Positions 10,528 to 24,144 of a DNA stretch of 64,000 bases are shown one piece after another; the stretch's first letter is position 1; every line of letters begins with the position of its first letter. Origin of the DNA: Orientallactaga sibirica. Its lineage: Eukaryota; Chordata; Mammalia; Rodentia; Dipodidae. The notes beneath the pieces are model-generated. The model saw only the letters and a list, made by a program, of their open reading frames with translations. It was not told where the DNA came from and did not search any database. The translations under genes and the position numbers were made by a program. Location: contig JAEOAD010000029.1 in the NCBI GenBank assembly GCA_036365145.1, forward strand, positions 23,173,001 through 23,237,000, written 5' to 3'.

Positions 10528-11384
10528 GAAAGGAAATAAGTTCAACACACAGCGTCACAAGTGGTGTCTCCTGGAATTGGAAAAGACTTGGAGAAGCCTT
10601 TTCAGGATTTATCACCCACATTTTCATTACAGTTTACCACAGGAGATACTTTCAGATAAAAGCAGACAGAATGAATCCAAGAAACAGAATGAATGAATGA
10701 AAGAAAAAGAATGCTGTCCCAATTTGCATTGCTGCTCTAGTAAAATGAAGAACACAGAAGTGTGTTCTCACAGTTTCAGTTGCTGGGAAGTTACCAAGTT
10801 TCCAGCAGGCTGTTATCTAGCAAAAGATACTTCCTGCTTCCAAGGTGGCTCTTGTTGCAGAGTGCCTCTGAGGGAGGAGAACTGGGTCCTTATATTGTAG
10901 AAGTGGAAGATCAAGCTAGCAGAACATGGCCTGGCACTTCTTTTGTTGGAGTTTTTTTCTTACTTATTGCCATCACCTTGGCAACATATAAATTCTGAAG
11001 AGGGCACATTCACGCTGCAGTAGATATCAAAGCAGGGCAAGATTAGGATGCTTCCTGTAAAACATTTCTTCTCCAACTGACACTCCTTAGTTATGTACTT
11101 TCTGGCAATAACAATGGAGAAAAGATTTGTTTTAGTCAGTTCCAACAGCAATAATAATAATAAAGTACAGAGTGTAAATGGGAAACAAGCAAGAGAAATT
11201 TATTTTCTCAGAAATCTGAAAGGTAGGATGTTCAACATTAACCTGTGGACCAGTTCCCAGAGAGGGTTCTCATCTTTTCAGATGTCTACCCTCTCATTTC
11301 AATCTAGTCTGGTACACAAAGACAAGGAGTATACTCTTGGCTGTGGATTTTACTTTCTTGTTTGTTCATTTATTATCTTGTGCA
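10524..11384. other. Unassigned sequence
   Basis: Moderately mixed composition. Open frames of 60-130 codons are present but show no recognisable domain. No gene is supported. Confidence 0.5.
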
Positions 11385-11600
11385 TGCATATGTGGTGTGC
11401 ATGTGTGTGTGTTTGTATGTGTGTATGCACATGCTCATATACATGCTTTGTGCCCATATATGTGAAGAACATTGATTGATATCAGGTGTGTTCCTTGGCG
11501 GCTCTCCTTATTTTTTTGAGGCAGGGTCTCACAATGAACTCAGAACTTACCACTTCAGCTAACTAACCAAATATTCCCATGGTTTCCCCTTTCTCCACCT
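11385..11600 (-). mobile_element. B4-type SINE (reverse)
   Basis: A TG-rich start (about 11390-11430) is followed by TTTTTTGAGGCAGGGTCTCA, the reverse complement of a B1-like part. This order, with a (CA)-rich tail on the other strand, is typical of rodent B4 (an ID/B1 chimera). Strongly diverged. Confidence 0.55.
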
Positions 11601-11685
11601 CCTAAGCATGCATTTCAGAATCATTAACATTTGCTACTTAAACACTTGGCATTGTGTAGATGTTTCCTCTGAGTTGACTGTAAAT

Positions 11686-11796
11686 GAACTCCACAGGCAT
11701 GCACCCCCTTGTGCATCTGGCTAACGTGAGTCCTGGGGAATTTAACCTGGGTCCTTTGGCAAATGCCTTAACCACTAAGCAATCCCTCCAGCTCAT
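11686..11796 (-). mobile_element. tRNA-derived SINE, head fragment (reverse)
   Basis: Reverse complement of the head of the local tRNA-SINE: TGCATCTGGCTAACGTG, AACCTGGGTCC (pol III B box on the other strand) and TTAACCACTAAGCAATC (A box), ending CTCCAGC. The 3' half is missing. Confidence 0.75.
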
Positions 11797-12600
11797 AAAA
11801 CATTTCTTTCTAGAAGGAGAAGATACACTCAGAAGTCTCAGGAAGTCAAAAATGATACAAGACTCAGGGAATTCTGAAAGTTTTAAGACTTAAGAGGTGA
11901 ATTCCTGATATAACATGAGCAGTAAATAATTGCTGAGGAGAAAAGACCCTTCCCTGAATTTGCTTGCAATTTGGACAAGGAGCTTCAGGGATGTAGCATT
12001 TATGAGGCTTTACCAAGCTGGGCTGGGCTTTTTAGTGATACAGTTTTCTTTGAGTTATCTACACATGGTGAAGTAACTCCTCTCCCATGCTCTTCTATGT
12101 AACCACAGCAAACTCATTGGTTCACCAAGCTAGACTTAGGTAGAAGTATTTCTTTGGTTTGTTAGTAGGAACCAGTTTGGGGCGAGTATACATTTGTTCA
12201 TGTCTCCCCAGGAAAAGTCACACAATGGCTGCATTTAACTATGTTCCATTGCTGAAAACCTGATTCATCAAACAATATGTGTCTTAGCATTGATATTACG
12301 TTCTTATTCTACTTAATGGAGTGGACAATTACTAGATTGAGAAAATGTAGACTTATAAATTAAAGTTTGAGGTAAGACCAAACAATAATCTATTTCTTGA
12401 CCTATTTTCTTTATAGTCATGCTTAAGGGTTCCTTTTTATCATCATTCATTCTCACTTTAAAGTGAGAGTGACAAAACTTCTTCCTGATAGCTGTAAAAT
12501 TGACATAGCTTGCCACTCATTGCTTGATATTATTTATAGATCTTCTCCAGAGAACCCTCATAACAACCAACAATATTTCAGACAAGAATTAAAAGTTGCA
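11797..12600. other. Unassigned sequence
   Basis: No repeat or gene recognised. A 67-codon reverse frame at 12313-12516 has no recognisable domain. Confidence 0.5.
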
Positions 12601-12601
12601 T

Positions 12602-12660
12602 AAAAGGAACATTTTAAGATGTTCCTTTTTAAGATGTTCCTTTTAAGATTTTAAGATGGA
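12602..12660. repeat. 11-bp-arm inverted repeat with adjoining short repeats
   Basis: AAAAGGAACAT and ATGTTCCTTTT form perfect arms around a 6-base spacer (12602-12629). The right arm is then repeated as AAGATGTTCCTTTT and again in part, giving a small structured patch. Confidence 0.9.
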
Positions 12661-12887
12661 ATATTTTTTTCCCATTTGTAAATCCTATTAACTCTGTTTT
12701 TCAGCATGATTTTTCAACTTAATAACATCCTGGCATCAGTCACATCACAATTCCTCCTATTTATGTTGTGTTGGTTGTGCTATGCTATGTGTGTTCTACG
12801 TGCAACAATTATATATCTCTTCATGGCTACACATGGGGGTTTGAGGAAAATAAAACACAGATTCAAAACTTTCTACTATTAAGTGGT

Positions 12888-12926
12888 TAACTTCCTGGGA
12901 TTTGCTTTTAAAATCCCAGGAAGTTA
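12888..12926. repeat. Perfect 16-bp inverted repeat
   Basis: TAACTTCCTGGGATTT (12888-12903) and AAATCCCAGGAAGTTA (12911-12926) are exact reverse complements separated by 7 bases. The pair lies shortly before the ZNF185-like retrocopy. There is no T-run after it, so it does not look like a terminator. Confidence 0.95.
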
Positions 12927-13129
12927 GCAGTTAGTGTCTAGCAGACTGTGTGCTCTGGATACTCCTGAGATGCAGAGCATCTTACTCTTCTTCAGTAGCA
13001 ATAACTTATGGTCAAGATTTTTTAAAAAGTGGAGGAAACTATCTGCTTTCTGAGGGTTAGGGAGGTGCCTGGATCTTGTCTGTCCCACCTTAAAGGAGGT
13101 GATCCCTACCTGTGCCCATGGGAGGTGAC

Positions 13130-13875
<746 letters not shown>

Positions 13876-15897
13876 CTCCCCAGGCTGAGAAGAAGCTGAT
13901 GAACTTCAGACAAATTTGGCTGTCCATGCAGCCCACATTGCTGGCTCTTCCTCCCTTTCTTCCCCCTCTGATTTCATCATACTTCTACCCTTCATAGGTT
14001 GAATGTACTTACATACAGTATTGTATCTTAATGATGTTATGATAATTACTTGTATGCATAACTTTTTATAGCTTAGATAACACTTTATATCCATGATATC
14101 AATTTGGGCTTGAAGTTCTTGCTCACAGGAGTAAGAACTCAGTTTCGTCTTCCCTAACATATATTGGCTTTCTAATGAGTGTATGTGGCCTTGTATGTTA
14201 GGCATGGGCAGAAGTGTGTGCTAAAGCCCTGAGGCTTCCGAGGGGCCAAACTGAAGACTATTGACAATTCCTGGTTGGTAAATTGCAGACATTGAATGCT
14301 AGGGGTTGGCATAGATTGTCTATTCACCATATATATTTCTGAGTTTTCCATACACTTTTTAAAGTAATTAGTTTTGATTGAGTTATGTAGCAGATTGTAA
14401 TTATACCCTCCTCCATCCTCCTTGGACTATATTTGAGTTTTTCTATGCAGGCATGTGGGCATGTGTCAGAGCATTTACCCAGGTTTAAATTCAGTAAGCT
14501 ATGATGTTAGAAGGCTACTAACCAAAGGGATACCTGCCTGTTTGATTCTTGGAAGCTGGTTCAGGTCTTTGTCCTCAATGTCTAGCTCCTTGAGCTTCCT
14601 TTGGAAATCCTCTCAACAAAGCTTTTAGGGTGTGTAGATCCCAGTGGATGAAGAAGAGAGAAAAGTAGATAACACCTCTGAGACCTCACCACTAGGCAGA
14701 CATTATCATTAAGTGTTGGCTTTAATCCCTGTAACAATCTTGTCCCTTTTACAAGGTGAGGTTAGTGAAGCTCAAGGAGTGGTTCTTGCCTCCCGAAGGA
14801 GGCTGTGCACTATTACCTCTTCAGGAGCTAAGTCCTACCTGGGAACACTGCCCCTTGATCCTCCCACAAGTCATACTCTTAGATAGAGGAAAGTTGTGAA
14901 ATCCCATTCCTCCTCTGCCCCTTTGAAACACTACAAGAACCAGATTGCCCCCATTGTCTCTCCTCCCTTACCATGAAAATACCTCCAAACAGAAGCTTTC
15001 ACCAGGAAGAGATGTGACTTATGCATTTTCCCCAGGAGGGCTGCAGTAGGCTAGCTGCCCTGAGCACATTCTTCAGTCACCTCCTGTTTTCTACTCCCCA
15101 CTGTTGCCTCATGCTAGCAGTAACTAGAAGCCCCCTAGGTACTCAGAAACTGATGCTCTGTTCAGACTCAACTGTGCTCTGCTGCCTTTGAGCCCAGCTT
15201 TCATTGTCAGCTCCCTAAGAAGAGGCAGCCTAAGGGATATGGGAGACAAAGTGAAGGTTTCTTCTTATCACTGAATTATAAAATGATTCTCCATCTTTCT
15301 CCAGCTTCTGAGCCCTATGCACACTGGCTTGTGGACTTGTTCTTCCTGTCAAATGATCACAGAACATTCCACTTATTTGCACTGCTGTCTATGGGGTTTA
15401 CTCTGAAGGGGAGAGGTGGTACAGTAGGCCACGTCCTCACAGTGCTGAGTGTGAACTAATCTTCAAGTCTAGCTCACAACTTGGGGCTTGGCACATGGTG
15501 AAGACTCACACACCAGTGTTAAGTGAGTGAACGAACGAGAACTAAGTCAGTCCTTTGGTCAGAGGTGTTATCTAGGCATTAAGTACAGACACCATAGATG
15601 GAATAGGAGGTAAAGAACCCAAGACAGTCTGGTTTCCCTACCTTAAAGGTGGATTCTGCCTTTCAGGGAGTTCACTAACCAACATGCAAGATATGGAAAA
15701 AAAGTTTGCAAGGTCAGTATTGATTTGGGTTTAAAAAAGCCCCTTATATGTTCTAAAAGACACAGATTCCTGCAGTGTTAAGGACAAGGGAAGGCTGTAT
15801 TGTTTCTTCTTTTTCATTGCTTAAAGTTTCTAATTATACTTTCTTAATCCATGTTCATGTACCCAAATTATAATAAATGTTAAGATATTACAAAAAA
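13876..15897 (+). pseudogene. Retained 3' UTR of the ZNF185-like retrocopy
   Basis: About 2 kb directly after the stop codon is more GC-rich and less repetitive than its surroundings and contains no L1 or SINE. It ends at AATAAA (15872-15877) followed 14 bases later by a short A-run (15892-15897), as expected for a transcript end plus a decayed poly(A) tail. The assignment as 3' UTR is inferred from position and this end signal. I could not match a target-site duplication. Confidence 0.55.
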
Positions 15898-18150
15898 GTA
15901 GTGCTTTTTTCATTCTTTTAATACCTTTCTTTCTAATTATGGCTATTTCCACTTCCCAATTTACCATGAACACCTACCCTATCTTTAAAACCATAAAGTC
16001 TTGATATTACATAGTGCTTCTTCCATAGTTCACTGACAAATGGTGGCTTTTCATATAGATTGTTCTCCTCTTATATGTGAGTTCTTTCGGCAGCATAAGA
16101 TGTGCACTATTGCCCAAAACACCAAATATATATGCTCATTGTGGTCAATAGTAGTCTAACACTGAGTGAACTTTGGGTTCAAAAGCACAGAGTCACCATG
16201 GGGGATGTTTCCATAACCCTCTCAAATACCAAAGTTTACACTGCTCAAGTTTCTTATATAAAATAGCAAGACATTTTGTACAGTCTATAGGCATCCATAT
16301 ATATTAAATCATCTCTATCTTTATAATACAGAATAAAATATAAATACTACATCAATACTTTTTATAATAAATTATTTTTTAAATAATGACAAGGATAATA
16401 ATATCTGTACATGTTTAATGCACATGAAGTGATTTAAAATATTTCTTATTTGTAAATGGTTGCAACTGAAGATTTGACCTATGGATACTGAAGGAGGAAG
16501 GCTTTTTGAGTAGAGTGTAGTAAACACCATGATCAAGGTTGGGAGTTTTTAAAGCAAACCCCTAAATGCATAGACTTTAATTATCTCATTACTTATAAAG
16601 ATTGTCATAATTACTTACAATTTATAATAAAAGACCTAAAGTTATAGTTATATGAATTACCACACCCCAAATATAAATGTCCTGTGTTTTTCTTCCTTTA
16701 AAAATTGGTTAGCTTTTTACCAGAATTTAGATTGGTAGTCTATGTTTTTCAATACTGTTATTCCCCTAAAAATTATTTGTTTTCTTCATAAACTAGTGAA
16801 TATTTATTAAATGATTCCATAGTATTGTCTGAATCTTGATGATCTCTTCCTTGTCTAATATGGCAAGTACTTTACTCTTATGGGTAAGGGCTTGTACTCT
16901 GCAATATGAATCCCTCTGTTGCAAACCTGGCTCTACTCACAGTAAGAAAGTATGTGGCCTACAGGTACCTCATCTTTAAAGAGTGTGATATTCCACAGGG
17001 ATTTGTGAAGATCATCTAGTACCTTTCTCTCTCTCTCTTTTTCTCTCTTAGAACATTTGTTTTGGATGCTTGTGTATAGACATCCCTCCAAGGAGAAATC
17101 TACAGCTGTCAATCAACATATATCAATTCTTATGATTCATACCAAAAAATTCTAAAATTTTACATTTCAATATCACCTTGAACCACATTGTTCTCAAATT
17201 TTAACTAAAGTTTTTATAACATTGGTAGAGACTTTTTAAAGACTTTTCTCCATTGTTTAGGTTAAAGGGCTGAGTTTTACCAGAAAAAAAAAAAAAAAAA
17301 TCACACTATTGCTATTACAAGGCAAGTAGGTAGCTGTTTTGAAGATTAAAAAAAAAAAAACATTTTGTATACTTAAAATAGAAGTTAATGCCTTTATGAA
17401 GGACTAGGTTTCTTAGTTCTAAAATATGTTCAAGCACTTTGACTTCCTCATCATGATTCTTCTGCCACATGAGCAGGGAATCTGATGATTTCTATGAAAA
17501 AAAATCAAAGACTTTTGAGAGCTATGTAACTGGATATTTTCTTAAAATCTGTCATCTTGTACGTGATATTTGAGATCAACCCTGTATAACACAAACACCT
17601 TGTCCACAGGCTATTTGGGGGAAAAGAAAAGAAAGGTTGTTTATAAAGTCTTCTCAGTGGTTGGTAAATGTAATAAGATATCAGCATTATGGAAATGCTT
17701 ACTGAATAATGGTTCCTGAATCTGGCCCCCAGAGATGGTTTTTTTGCAAAATCGGAAATTGACATTTATAAAGCCATCTCATCTCCTCATGTTCCTGTTC
17801 ATTATTCCCCTCTTGATGATGACACTTTTGTTCCTATCATTACTTGTTACACACATTTAAATAGGTATGGGAATATCTTGAACTTTCCTATGTCTCACAC
17901 ACAGAGTGCTGACATGCTGCATAGAACAATACCACTCCAGACAGGCTCGCTCTTCAGCTGGTCTTCCTATCCACTCTTCTGGTCCCCTTGGTAGTCAATG
18001 CTCTTCCAATCACCTTAGCTCTTATCTTACAAGCCAGTCCTTGCCAGGTCACTTTTCGTCTATCATTCTGTTCTTTTCTATCTGACTTGATTAGAAACCT
18101 TTTTGAGAGTAAAGTATAATCATATATCTAATGATCATTTACAATTCTTT
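15898..18150. other. Unassigned AT-rich sequence
   Basis: Repeat-poor and AT-rich, with A-runs at 17282-17299 and 17348-17360 and a CT-rich patch near 17025-17050. No gene or known repeat recognised. An 86-codon reverse frame (17505-17765) has no recognisable domain. Confidence 0.5.
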
Positions 18151-19480
18151 TTTTTAAATTTTCATTTTTTTTGACAACTTCTATACTTACAACAATAAAC
18201 CATGATATTTCCCTCCCTTCCCCCATTTCCCTTCAGAACTCAATCTCCATCATATCCCCTCCCTCTCTCCATTAGTCTGTCTTTTAATTTGATGTCATCA
18301 TCTTTTTCTCCTATTATGAGGATCTTGTGAAGGTATTGCTAAGCACTGTGAGGTCATGGATATTGAGGCCAATTTCTGTCTGGACAGTTGCATTGTAAGG
18401 AGTCGTACCCTTCCTTTTGCTCTTACATTCTTTCCACCACCTCTTCCACAATGGTCCCTGAGCCTTGGAGGGTGTGACAGAGGTGTTTCAGTGCTGGACA
18501 CTCCTCCATCCCTTATTCTCAGCACTATGTTCCCTTTTGGGTCATCTTAGTGGTCATCGCCATCTGAAAAGAGAAGCTTCTCTAACCAGAAGTGAGAGTA
18601 GCATTAATATGTGAATATGAACATTAAGTGTAGTGCTTTCAGGGCAGTTTGGTGGGAAGAATACATACATTTAGCCAGACAAGAGCAGGCTTTATACCCC
18701 TAAGGCTCATGACCTCCCCTGCCATAGACTTTTGATTAGTTTTTCCAGTACCAGGCATGTATTCCCTCCCACAGAGTGGGCCTTTTAGTCCAATTAGAGA
18801 GCAGTTGGTTTCCCTCAGAGCAGACATGCCACTATTGCACCCATTCAGTCATTTGGCCTGTCTGACCAAACTTGAGGTTGCCAGTGTCCACTGTTTTCAC
18901 CTCTGATGATTTCTGTCTCCCATATGCTGCATGTAGTACAGCTTTTTCCAGCTTTCAGTTGGCTGGTCTACAGGGAGAAGGTTTACTGCTCAGCACCAGC
19001 TTGCTTTCTCAGTGACCTTGCCACTTAGCCAAGTGAGATCTTCAACAATAGGGTCTTACCATCTGTCTCTCAAGGGAAACTAAGGGCCTTGGCAATAGCC
19101 TTTAATGTTTTGGAGGCAACAGGGACTTCCTTAGCTAACAACTCACTGTAAGGTATCCCATCTCTGACACTGAAAATTTTCTAGTAACAATCTATAGCTT
19201 CTGGGTGTGCCATTATTCAAAAAAGTAGGTTTACATATGTCTTATTCAAAATATCTTGAATTTTGAGTGACTCTACCCCTGTCCTTCTTTTACACTTTTT
19301 CTTCCCCTGGCCTTGCTTAGGCCTTTCCCCTGACTGTAATCTGTTCTTCTGTTTCATATATACAATAGAATCCCCTTAAGTTCTTCACTCTACTCCCTCC
19401 CTTATAACCTTTTTCTAGCTTACTGGTTTTTGTGTACAATTCTTATCAAGTAGATGTTGCTTCTTAGTGTGTGATTTGTT
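18150..19480 (-). mobile_element. L1 3' UTR, second lineage (~1.3 kb)
   Basis: Longest copy of the second 3' UTR type. On the reverse strand the tail is TTGTCAAAAAAAATG. Landmarks GAGGTCATGGATATTGAGG, GAGAAGCTTCTCTAACCAG, ACATGCCACTATTGCACCC and AAAATTTTCTAGTAACAATC are in the same order as in the 47.1 kb copy. The left-over 5' part past CTGTAATCTGTTCTTCT (about 19336) extends beyond the 47 kb copy. No ORF2 sequence is identifiable at its right end. Confidence 0.8.
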
Positions 19481-20154
19481 TTCAAAATTCCAACAGAGAT
19501 TTTATGTCAACAACTAATCTGCAGGTGAAAATTATGAGAATTAAGTTAGGTCATCTGAAGGAATGACAGATTTAGTAAATAAAAAATACAAGACTCCATG
19601 TTAACTTTCAAATTCAGGAAAACAAAATAGCATTTTTCTGTGAAATAGTTAATATTTCTAAAAACTGCATGGGCTATACTTGGACTCAAATTTATTTTGT
19701 TCAATGAAATCAATCCTGACTGAGCATATTTTATTTTATTTTATCTGAAAATATTTTTCTTAAGTGTTTATAATTTGATTGTATAGAACTTCATTAACAG
19801 AACCATTTAACATATCTCCCAGAAATATTGTTTACAATATTTGACCATATTTAAACAGTATGACTACAGTCAATATACCTCATTTTTTTGAGGTTCAGTT
19901 GAAATCTCTGATGTATAGATAACAAATATAATAGGCCAAATGGATGGATCATTATTTCTCCAGTAATATTTTATTATTTATTATGATTAGTTCTTAGTGG
20001 ATTAATAAACATAATGTTCATTGCTGTCATTGTGAATTGCTCATATAGGAAAATCCCATAGTATTATACTTCAAAATATACATGTCACATCTTATATTTA
20101 AGCTATGGTAGATGTTTATTAAGGACTAATTATGCCTTCAAAAAGTTTAAAAAG
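19481..20154. other. Unassigned AT-rich sequence
   Basis: Nothing recognised. Confidence 0.5.
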
Positions 20155-20390
20155 TGTTGGAGAGATAGTGATTAAGGCCCTTGCCTACAAAGCCTAAGGA
20201 CCCATATTTGACTTTCCAGATCCCATATAAGCCAGATGCACAAAGGTGAGGCAAGTGCAAGGTCACACATGCCCACTAGGTGGCACAAGCCTCTGGAGTT
20301 CTCTAGTAATGCCCAAGGCCCTGGCTCACCAATGCACTCCTTGTCTCTGTCTGTTTTCCTCTCTTTCTTAGAAAAGAAAGTTTAAAAATG
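20155..20390 (+). mobile_element. tRNA-derived SINE, type 1
   Basis: Head TTGGAGAGATAGTGATTAAGG, then GCCTAAGGACCCATATTTGAC and AGCCAGATGCACAAAGGTGA, a CT-rich 3' part and an A-rich end. It shares the 'AAGGTGAGGCA...CCACTAG' middle with the copy at 54.9 kb, which marks a distinct subtype. Confidence 0.85.
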
Positions 20391-20464
20391 TGTTAAACTT
20401 TGGGATATGCAAGATTTCAAAGAGATACATTGTTTGCATTTTAGGGCTCTGGAGCCCACTGACT

Positions 20465-20736
20465 TCATTTTTTTTTTTTTTTTGGAGAGAGAGAGAGAGG
20501 GACACAGAGAGAGACAGAGAGAAAGGTAGAGGAAGACAGAGATGGGTGGGCCAGCAGTCTCTCAGCTGCTGCAAATGAAATCCAGATGTGTGTGCCCCCT
20601 TGTGGTCAAGTGCGGCATTGCACCCTTGCATCACTTTGCATCTGGCTAAACATGGGACATGGAGATTGGAACCAGCGTTCTTAGGCTTAGGAGGCAGGCG
20701 CCTTAACCGCTAAGCCATCTCTCCAGCCCATATTTT
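20465..20736 (-). mobile_element. tRNA-derived SINE, type 2 (reverse)
   Basis: T-run, GA-rich tract, then GCAAATGAAATCCAGATGTG, CATTGCACCCTTGCATCAC, GGAACCAGCGTTCTTAGG and finally GCTAAGCCATCTCTCCAGCC. The reverse complement is a SINE whose A and B boxes lie in the last 75 bp. Type 2 differs from type 1 in the CCTAAGCCTAAGAA(C/T)GCTGG head and the GATGCAAGGGTGCAATG middle. Confidence 0.9.
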
Positions 20737-22748
20737 GTGTTTTTTTACTTCATGGTTTTAAGACAAGACAATTGATGAAAACAGACAGCAAAACATTTAA
20801 GAGATCTTTACTCTTTCTCTTCTTGGATAAGGTTCTGTCTGATCAGAGGAGAACCTCATTATCATTTTCATATTTATACCACAAACACTATATAAGCATC
20901 GTTCCTAGAAGTAATTTCCTTGTCCATATTCCTAAACTAAACAGCCTCATTGGAAAAGAATCAGCATAAGTTGTAATCTAAGTTTGGAACACCTAACAAA
21001 AACATTAATGTTTGATGCTAAATATTAATATATCAGCTGACAGATGTCTGAGAGCAAGGCTTCAGGTAATTATAGTTTATAAAATAGGCCTGGCAGGAAA
21101 GCAGGAAAGCTAATATACATATATGTAGTCCCCACAGACAAACTCTGCTCTGCATCATGTTTTCTTAGGGCTAATTCTGTCGCAGTAACATGGACAACAC
21201 TGCTAAGTTAAATCAGAATTAAGAAAGTATAGCACATGTATCCTTCTCACTCATATGTGAACTGATTGTACATGCTCTCCTAAGTTTCCTTTCACATCTG
21301 AATACTGGAGTATGTCTCAAAATAGTGATTCTAATATTTTGTACTATTTTCTAAAGAAAGAATGGTCCTCCCCTGACCTTCACTTACCTTGTAGTGAGAC
21401 CTGTGGATATTTTAGAGCTAAGGCAGAATCACAGGATGAAACTGTGATGCTTTAGTGAAGGGCAAATTCGGATTTCTTAATTAGGATTAGGATTATTTAC
21501 CCTGGAAATTAATTTTAATTTAGAGTAACCCATTTCAAATTAATGTTAACCCATTTACAGTAATATATCAAAAGTTTCTCCTCCATAGCTTCTATATTTC
21601 TCCACTTCATTTTGCTTTCATCATACAAATTACATCTTTGTACAATATGTGACTATCAGCTTAAAATTTTTAAGGCATTACATGATTTTTTTAATCTGAA
21701 AGGGAAAATATGGAAAAAAAAGAAGTCTGCAGTATTTACCTTGTGAATTACTAACCTCTCGGCAGCCTTCTTCTTTTACAGAGATTTTGGGTTTAACTGC
21801 AGATGGGTGCTTGAGACACATTTTTAAAATTAGAAACAATAACTAAGTTGGGTTAGATGTAAAGATTTCTTTATAGTGTCACAGACAAACTAAAACCATC
21901 CAACATACAGCAGTAAAATAACTGGCTTGAAGTCCTTCTATTAAAGATATAGAACTTTGAGAAACTTCAAACTTATTTCACATAAACATATTCATACAGC
22001 AGAATAATGTGTGAGCCATTAAGGTGGATCTGAGGTGCATAGCCATCTTAAATCCTAAAGAAAGCATTCATAGATGTGATACCTACATTTATGAAGCTTT
22101 TGCAGGGAGTGACTTTTTTATTTGTTTTTGTCTGGTATATTTTATTCTATGTTCTTTTTATTTTCTTTTAATTCCGTAAATTTATATTATGCTTGATAAA
22201 ATCTTTAAAACAGTGAAAGAAGGAGAGGTAGAGGCCTGTGAACATAATCAACCTGCTTCTTTGTGTATATTAAGGCCATTTGTATACTTTTATAAATTTA
22301 AAAGTTTACTGTGTGAACATAATGCAATTTGTTGATATTCCTTTTGGGTTGTACTATTATGGCTTACTTGTGGAAGATAAAAGTGCTATTAAGTGACTTT
22401 TGAAAATAGGTCTAAGGACATCTCAATATTTCCACTATATGTGGGTGGGTTTGTTACACTTCTAGTCTGGACATTATGTGTAAGAAAGATCTAGCTATCT
22501 AGTGAAAGTTCTGAATAGAACGAAGATAATGCACTGGTCCTTAGGCTAAGATGAGCTGCCAAGGAAGTCCAGAATTAACCTGCCCATCATGTGAGAGAAC
22601 CTTCTTTAAAGATGATTTTCCAGGCCTTAGCTGAATAGCAGAGGATCACTTTTGTTGTACCACAGTCAAACTGAATATGGATATTAGGAAAGACACCCAA
22701 CTTTATAGTTCATTGTTTGGAACCTACAGAAAAGAGATTGCTGTGAGG

Positions 22749-22750
<2 letters not shown>
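20737..22750. other. Unassigned AT-rich sequence
   Basis: About 2 kb without recognisable repeats or genes. Open frames are short and of chance composition. Confidence 0.5.

Positions 22751-22790
<40 letters not shown>
22751..22790 (+). repeat. (AC)20 microsatellite
   Basis: Twenty uninterrupted AC units. Confidence 0.98.
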
Positions 22791-22793
<3 letters not shown>

Positions 22794-22945
22794 AAAGACA
22801 TGGCTCAGTTTTTGAACACATGGGAAGGGCTTGGTAGGCAACTCATATTTTCACTGAAAGCCTGAAATTCCCTGAGCAAAGTGTCATAAGGTAGATAGAA
22901 GGAAATTAGATTCTTACTATGTAGTCATGAAACGTTTGGCAAGAT

Positions 22946-23205
22946 TTCCCTATAGTTTTGTTTTCTTTTTTTTTTTAATTTTTATTTATTTATTTGAGAG
23001 AGAGATAAAGATAGGCAGGTAGAGAAAGAGAGAGTGGGCACACCAGGGACTACAGCCACTGCAAATGAACTCCCGATGCATGAGCCTCCTAGTGCATCTG
23101 GCTTACGTGGGTCCTGGAGACTCAAGCCTCCAACCAGGGTCTTAGGCTTCACAGGCAAGGGTTTAACTGCTAAGCCATCTCTCCAGCCCTTCCCTATAGT
23201 TTTGT
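22946..23205 (-). mobile_element. tRNA-derived SINE, type 1, with 16-bp TSD
   Basis: Reverse-strand SINE (about 22962-23189) from a TTTATTTATT tail through GGGCACACCAGGGAC and GCATCTGGCTTACGTGGG to AAGCCATCTCTCCAGCCC. It is flanked by perfect copies of TTCCCTATAGTTTTGT (22946-22961, 23190-23205), a clean L1-type target-site duplication, so it is relatively young. Confidence 0.95.
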
Positions 23206-24144
23206 AGAAAATGAAAACTTTATTCTTAAATCTTTTTAACTAAGCTTTTACAAAAAAAAGATTTTGTCTGAATATTGACAGTAGCATCTAGTTTGAGTCA
23301 CATAATAAAGTACAAAATGGCCTAAAGAACACTTTGCTAAACATCTATGCTAATACCACAGAAATAAATTCTTTCTCAATCTTAGCTTTTCCTGATGAAA
23401 AAAATATATATATTCTTAGATCAGGAAAGTCTTCAGGCTAAAAAGCATATCCTTAAAAAAAATGTAAGATTGTAGCTTGTATATTCTCACAATGATACAT
23501 GGTGTTGCCCACTTGTATTACTCAGAGAAAATACTATATAAGAATATTATATGATATTAAGAATACTAATGTTACTAATACTATGTCATACCACCTTACA
23601 AAGTTTCCCCATGCAATCAAATATTTAGGACTCCTGATAATGTTTTCACATAACAATTTCACAATACGTCCAAGGCAAAAATAGATATGTCAGTGTAGTT
23701 TTTGTTTGAGAAAGTGAATTGTATATTAGTATGTAAGAAAGCCAAAATGTATATTATAGAAATTATACCAAATAGTGTAAAGGAGATAGAAATGGTACAC
23801 AATGATCATGTATGCTTAGATATCAAACCTTTTCAGGTAGAAAGACAAACTGAGAAAACTAGCACTTTTAAACACAGATTACTATTTGTGGAAAAGGAAG
23901 ATTGTCTTATAGTACATTTACAAATCCAGGAGGTGGAGCAAATAGCCATGAGGGCTATTCTTCAGGCAGTGGAACTGAATTCAAGTCTCTCACAAGAGTC
24001 TAGCTGGATTTCCGGAATGATAGAAAAAAGGACTTGTTCTTTGCCCTCACTTTTCCATATTTATAAATGAGAGTATCTGTTGCAGGTATCATAGTCCTTT
24101 CTACTACTGTATGCTTCATTGGTAAAGGAAAAATAAACTTATCC
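23206..24144. other. Unassigned sequence with a 122-codon open frame
   Basis: AT-rich. A forward open frame at 23702-24070 (122 codons) is the longest in non-repetitive sequence here, but shows no domain, signal peptide or membrane segment. It has no clear Kozak-like context and I do not call it a gene. Confidence 0.45.

Noticed and set aside
16083..16105. TTCGGCAGCATAAG resembling the start of U6 snRNA
   Set aside because: Only about 12 bases match; the rest of U6 is absent.
18298..18525. A 75-codon reverse frame (MLRIRDGG...SQDPHNRRKR) also open in the 47.2 kb copy, suggestive of a small gene inside the L1 3' UTR
   Set aside because: The two copies differ mainly at amino-acid-changing positions, and other copies (9.2 and 51.3 kb) are shifted or interrupted. 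It looks like a shared non-coding 3' UTR with few stops.
20390..20578. Arg/Glu-rich frame (RERERDTERDREKGRGR)
   Set aside because: Translation of the GA-rich tract of a type 2 SINE.
23702..24070. 122-codon forward frame in single-copy DNA
   Set aside because: No domain, no codon or composition bias apart from AT-richness, no promoter or splice context. Chance length for such DNA.
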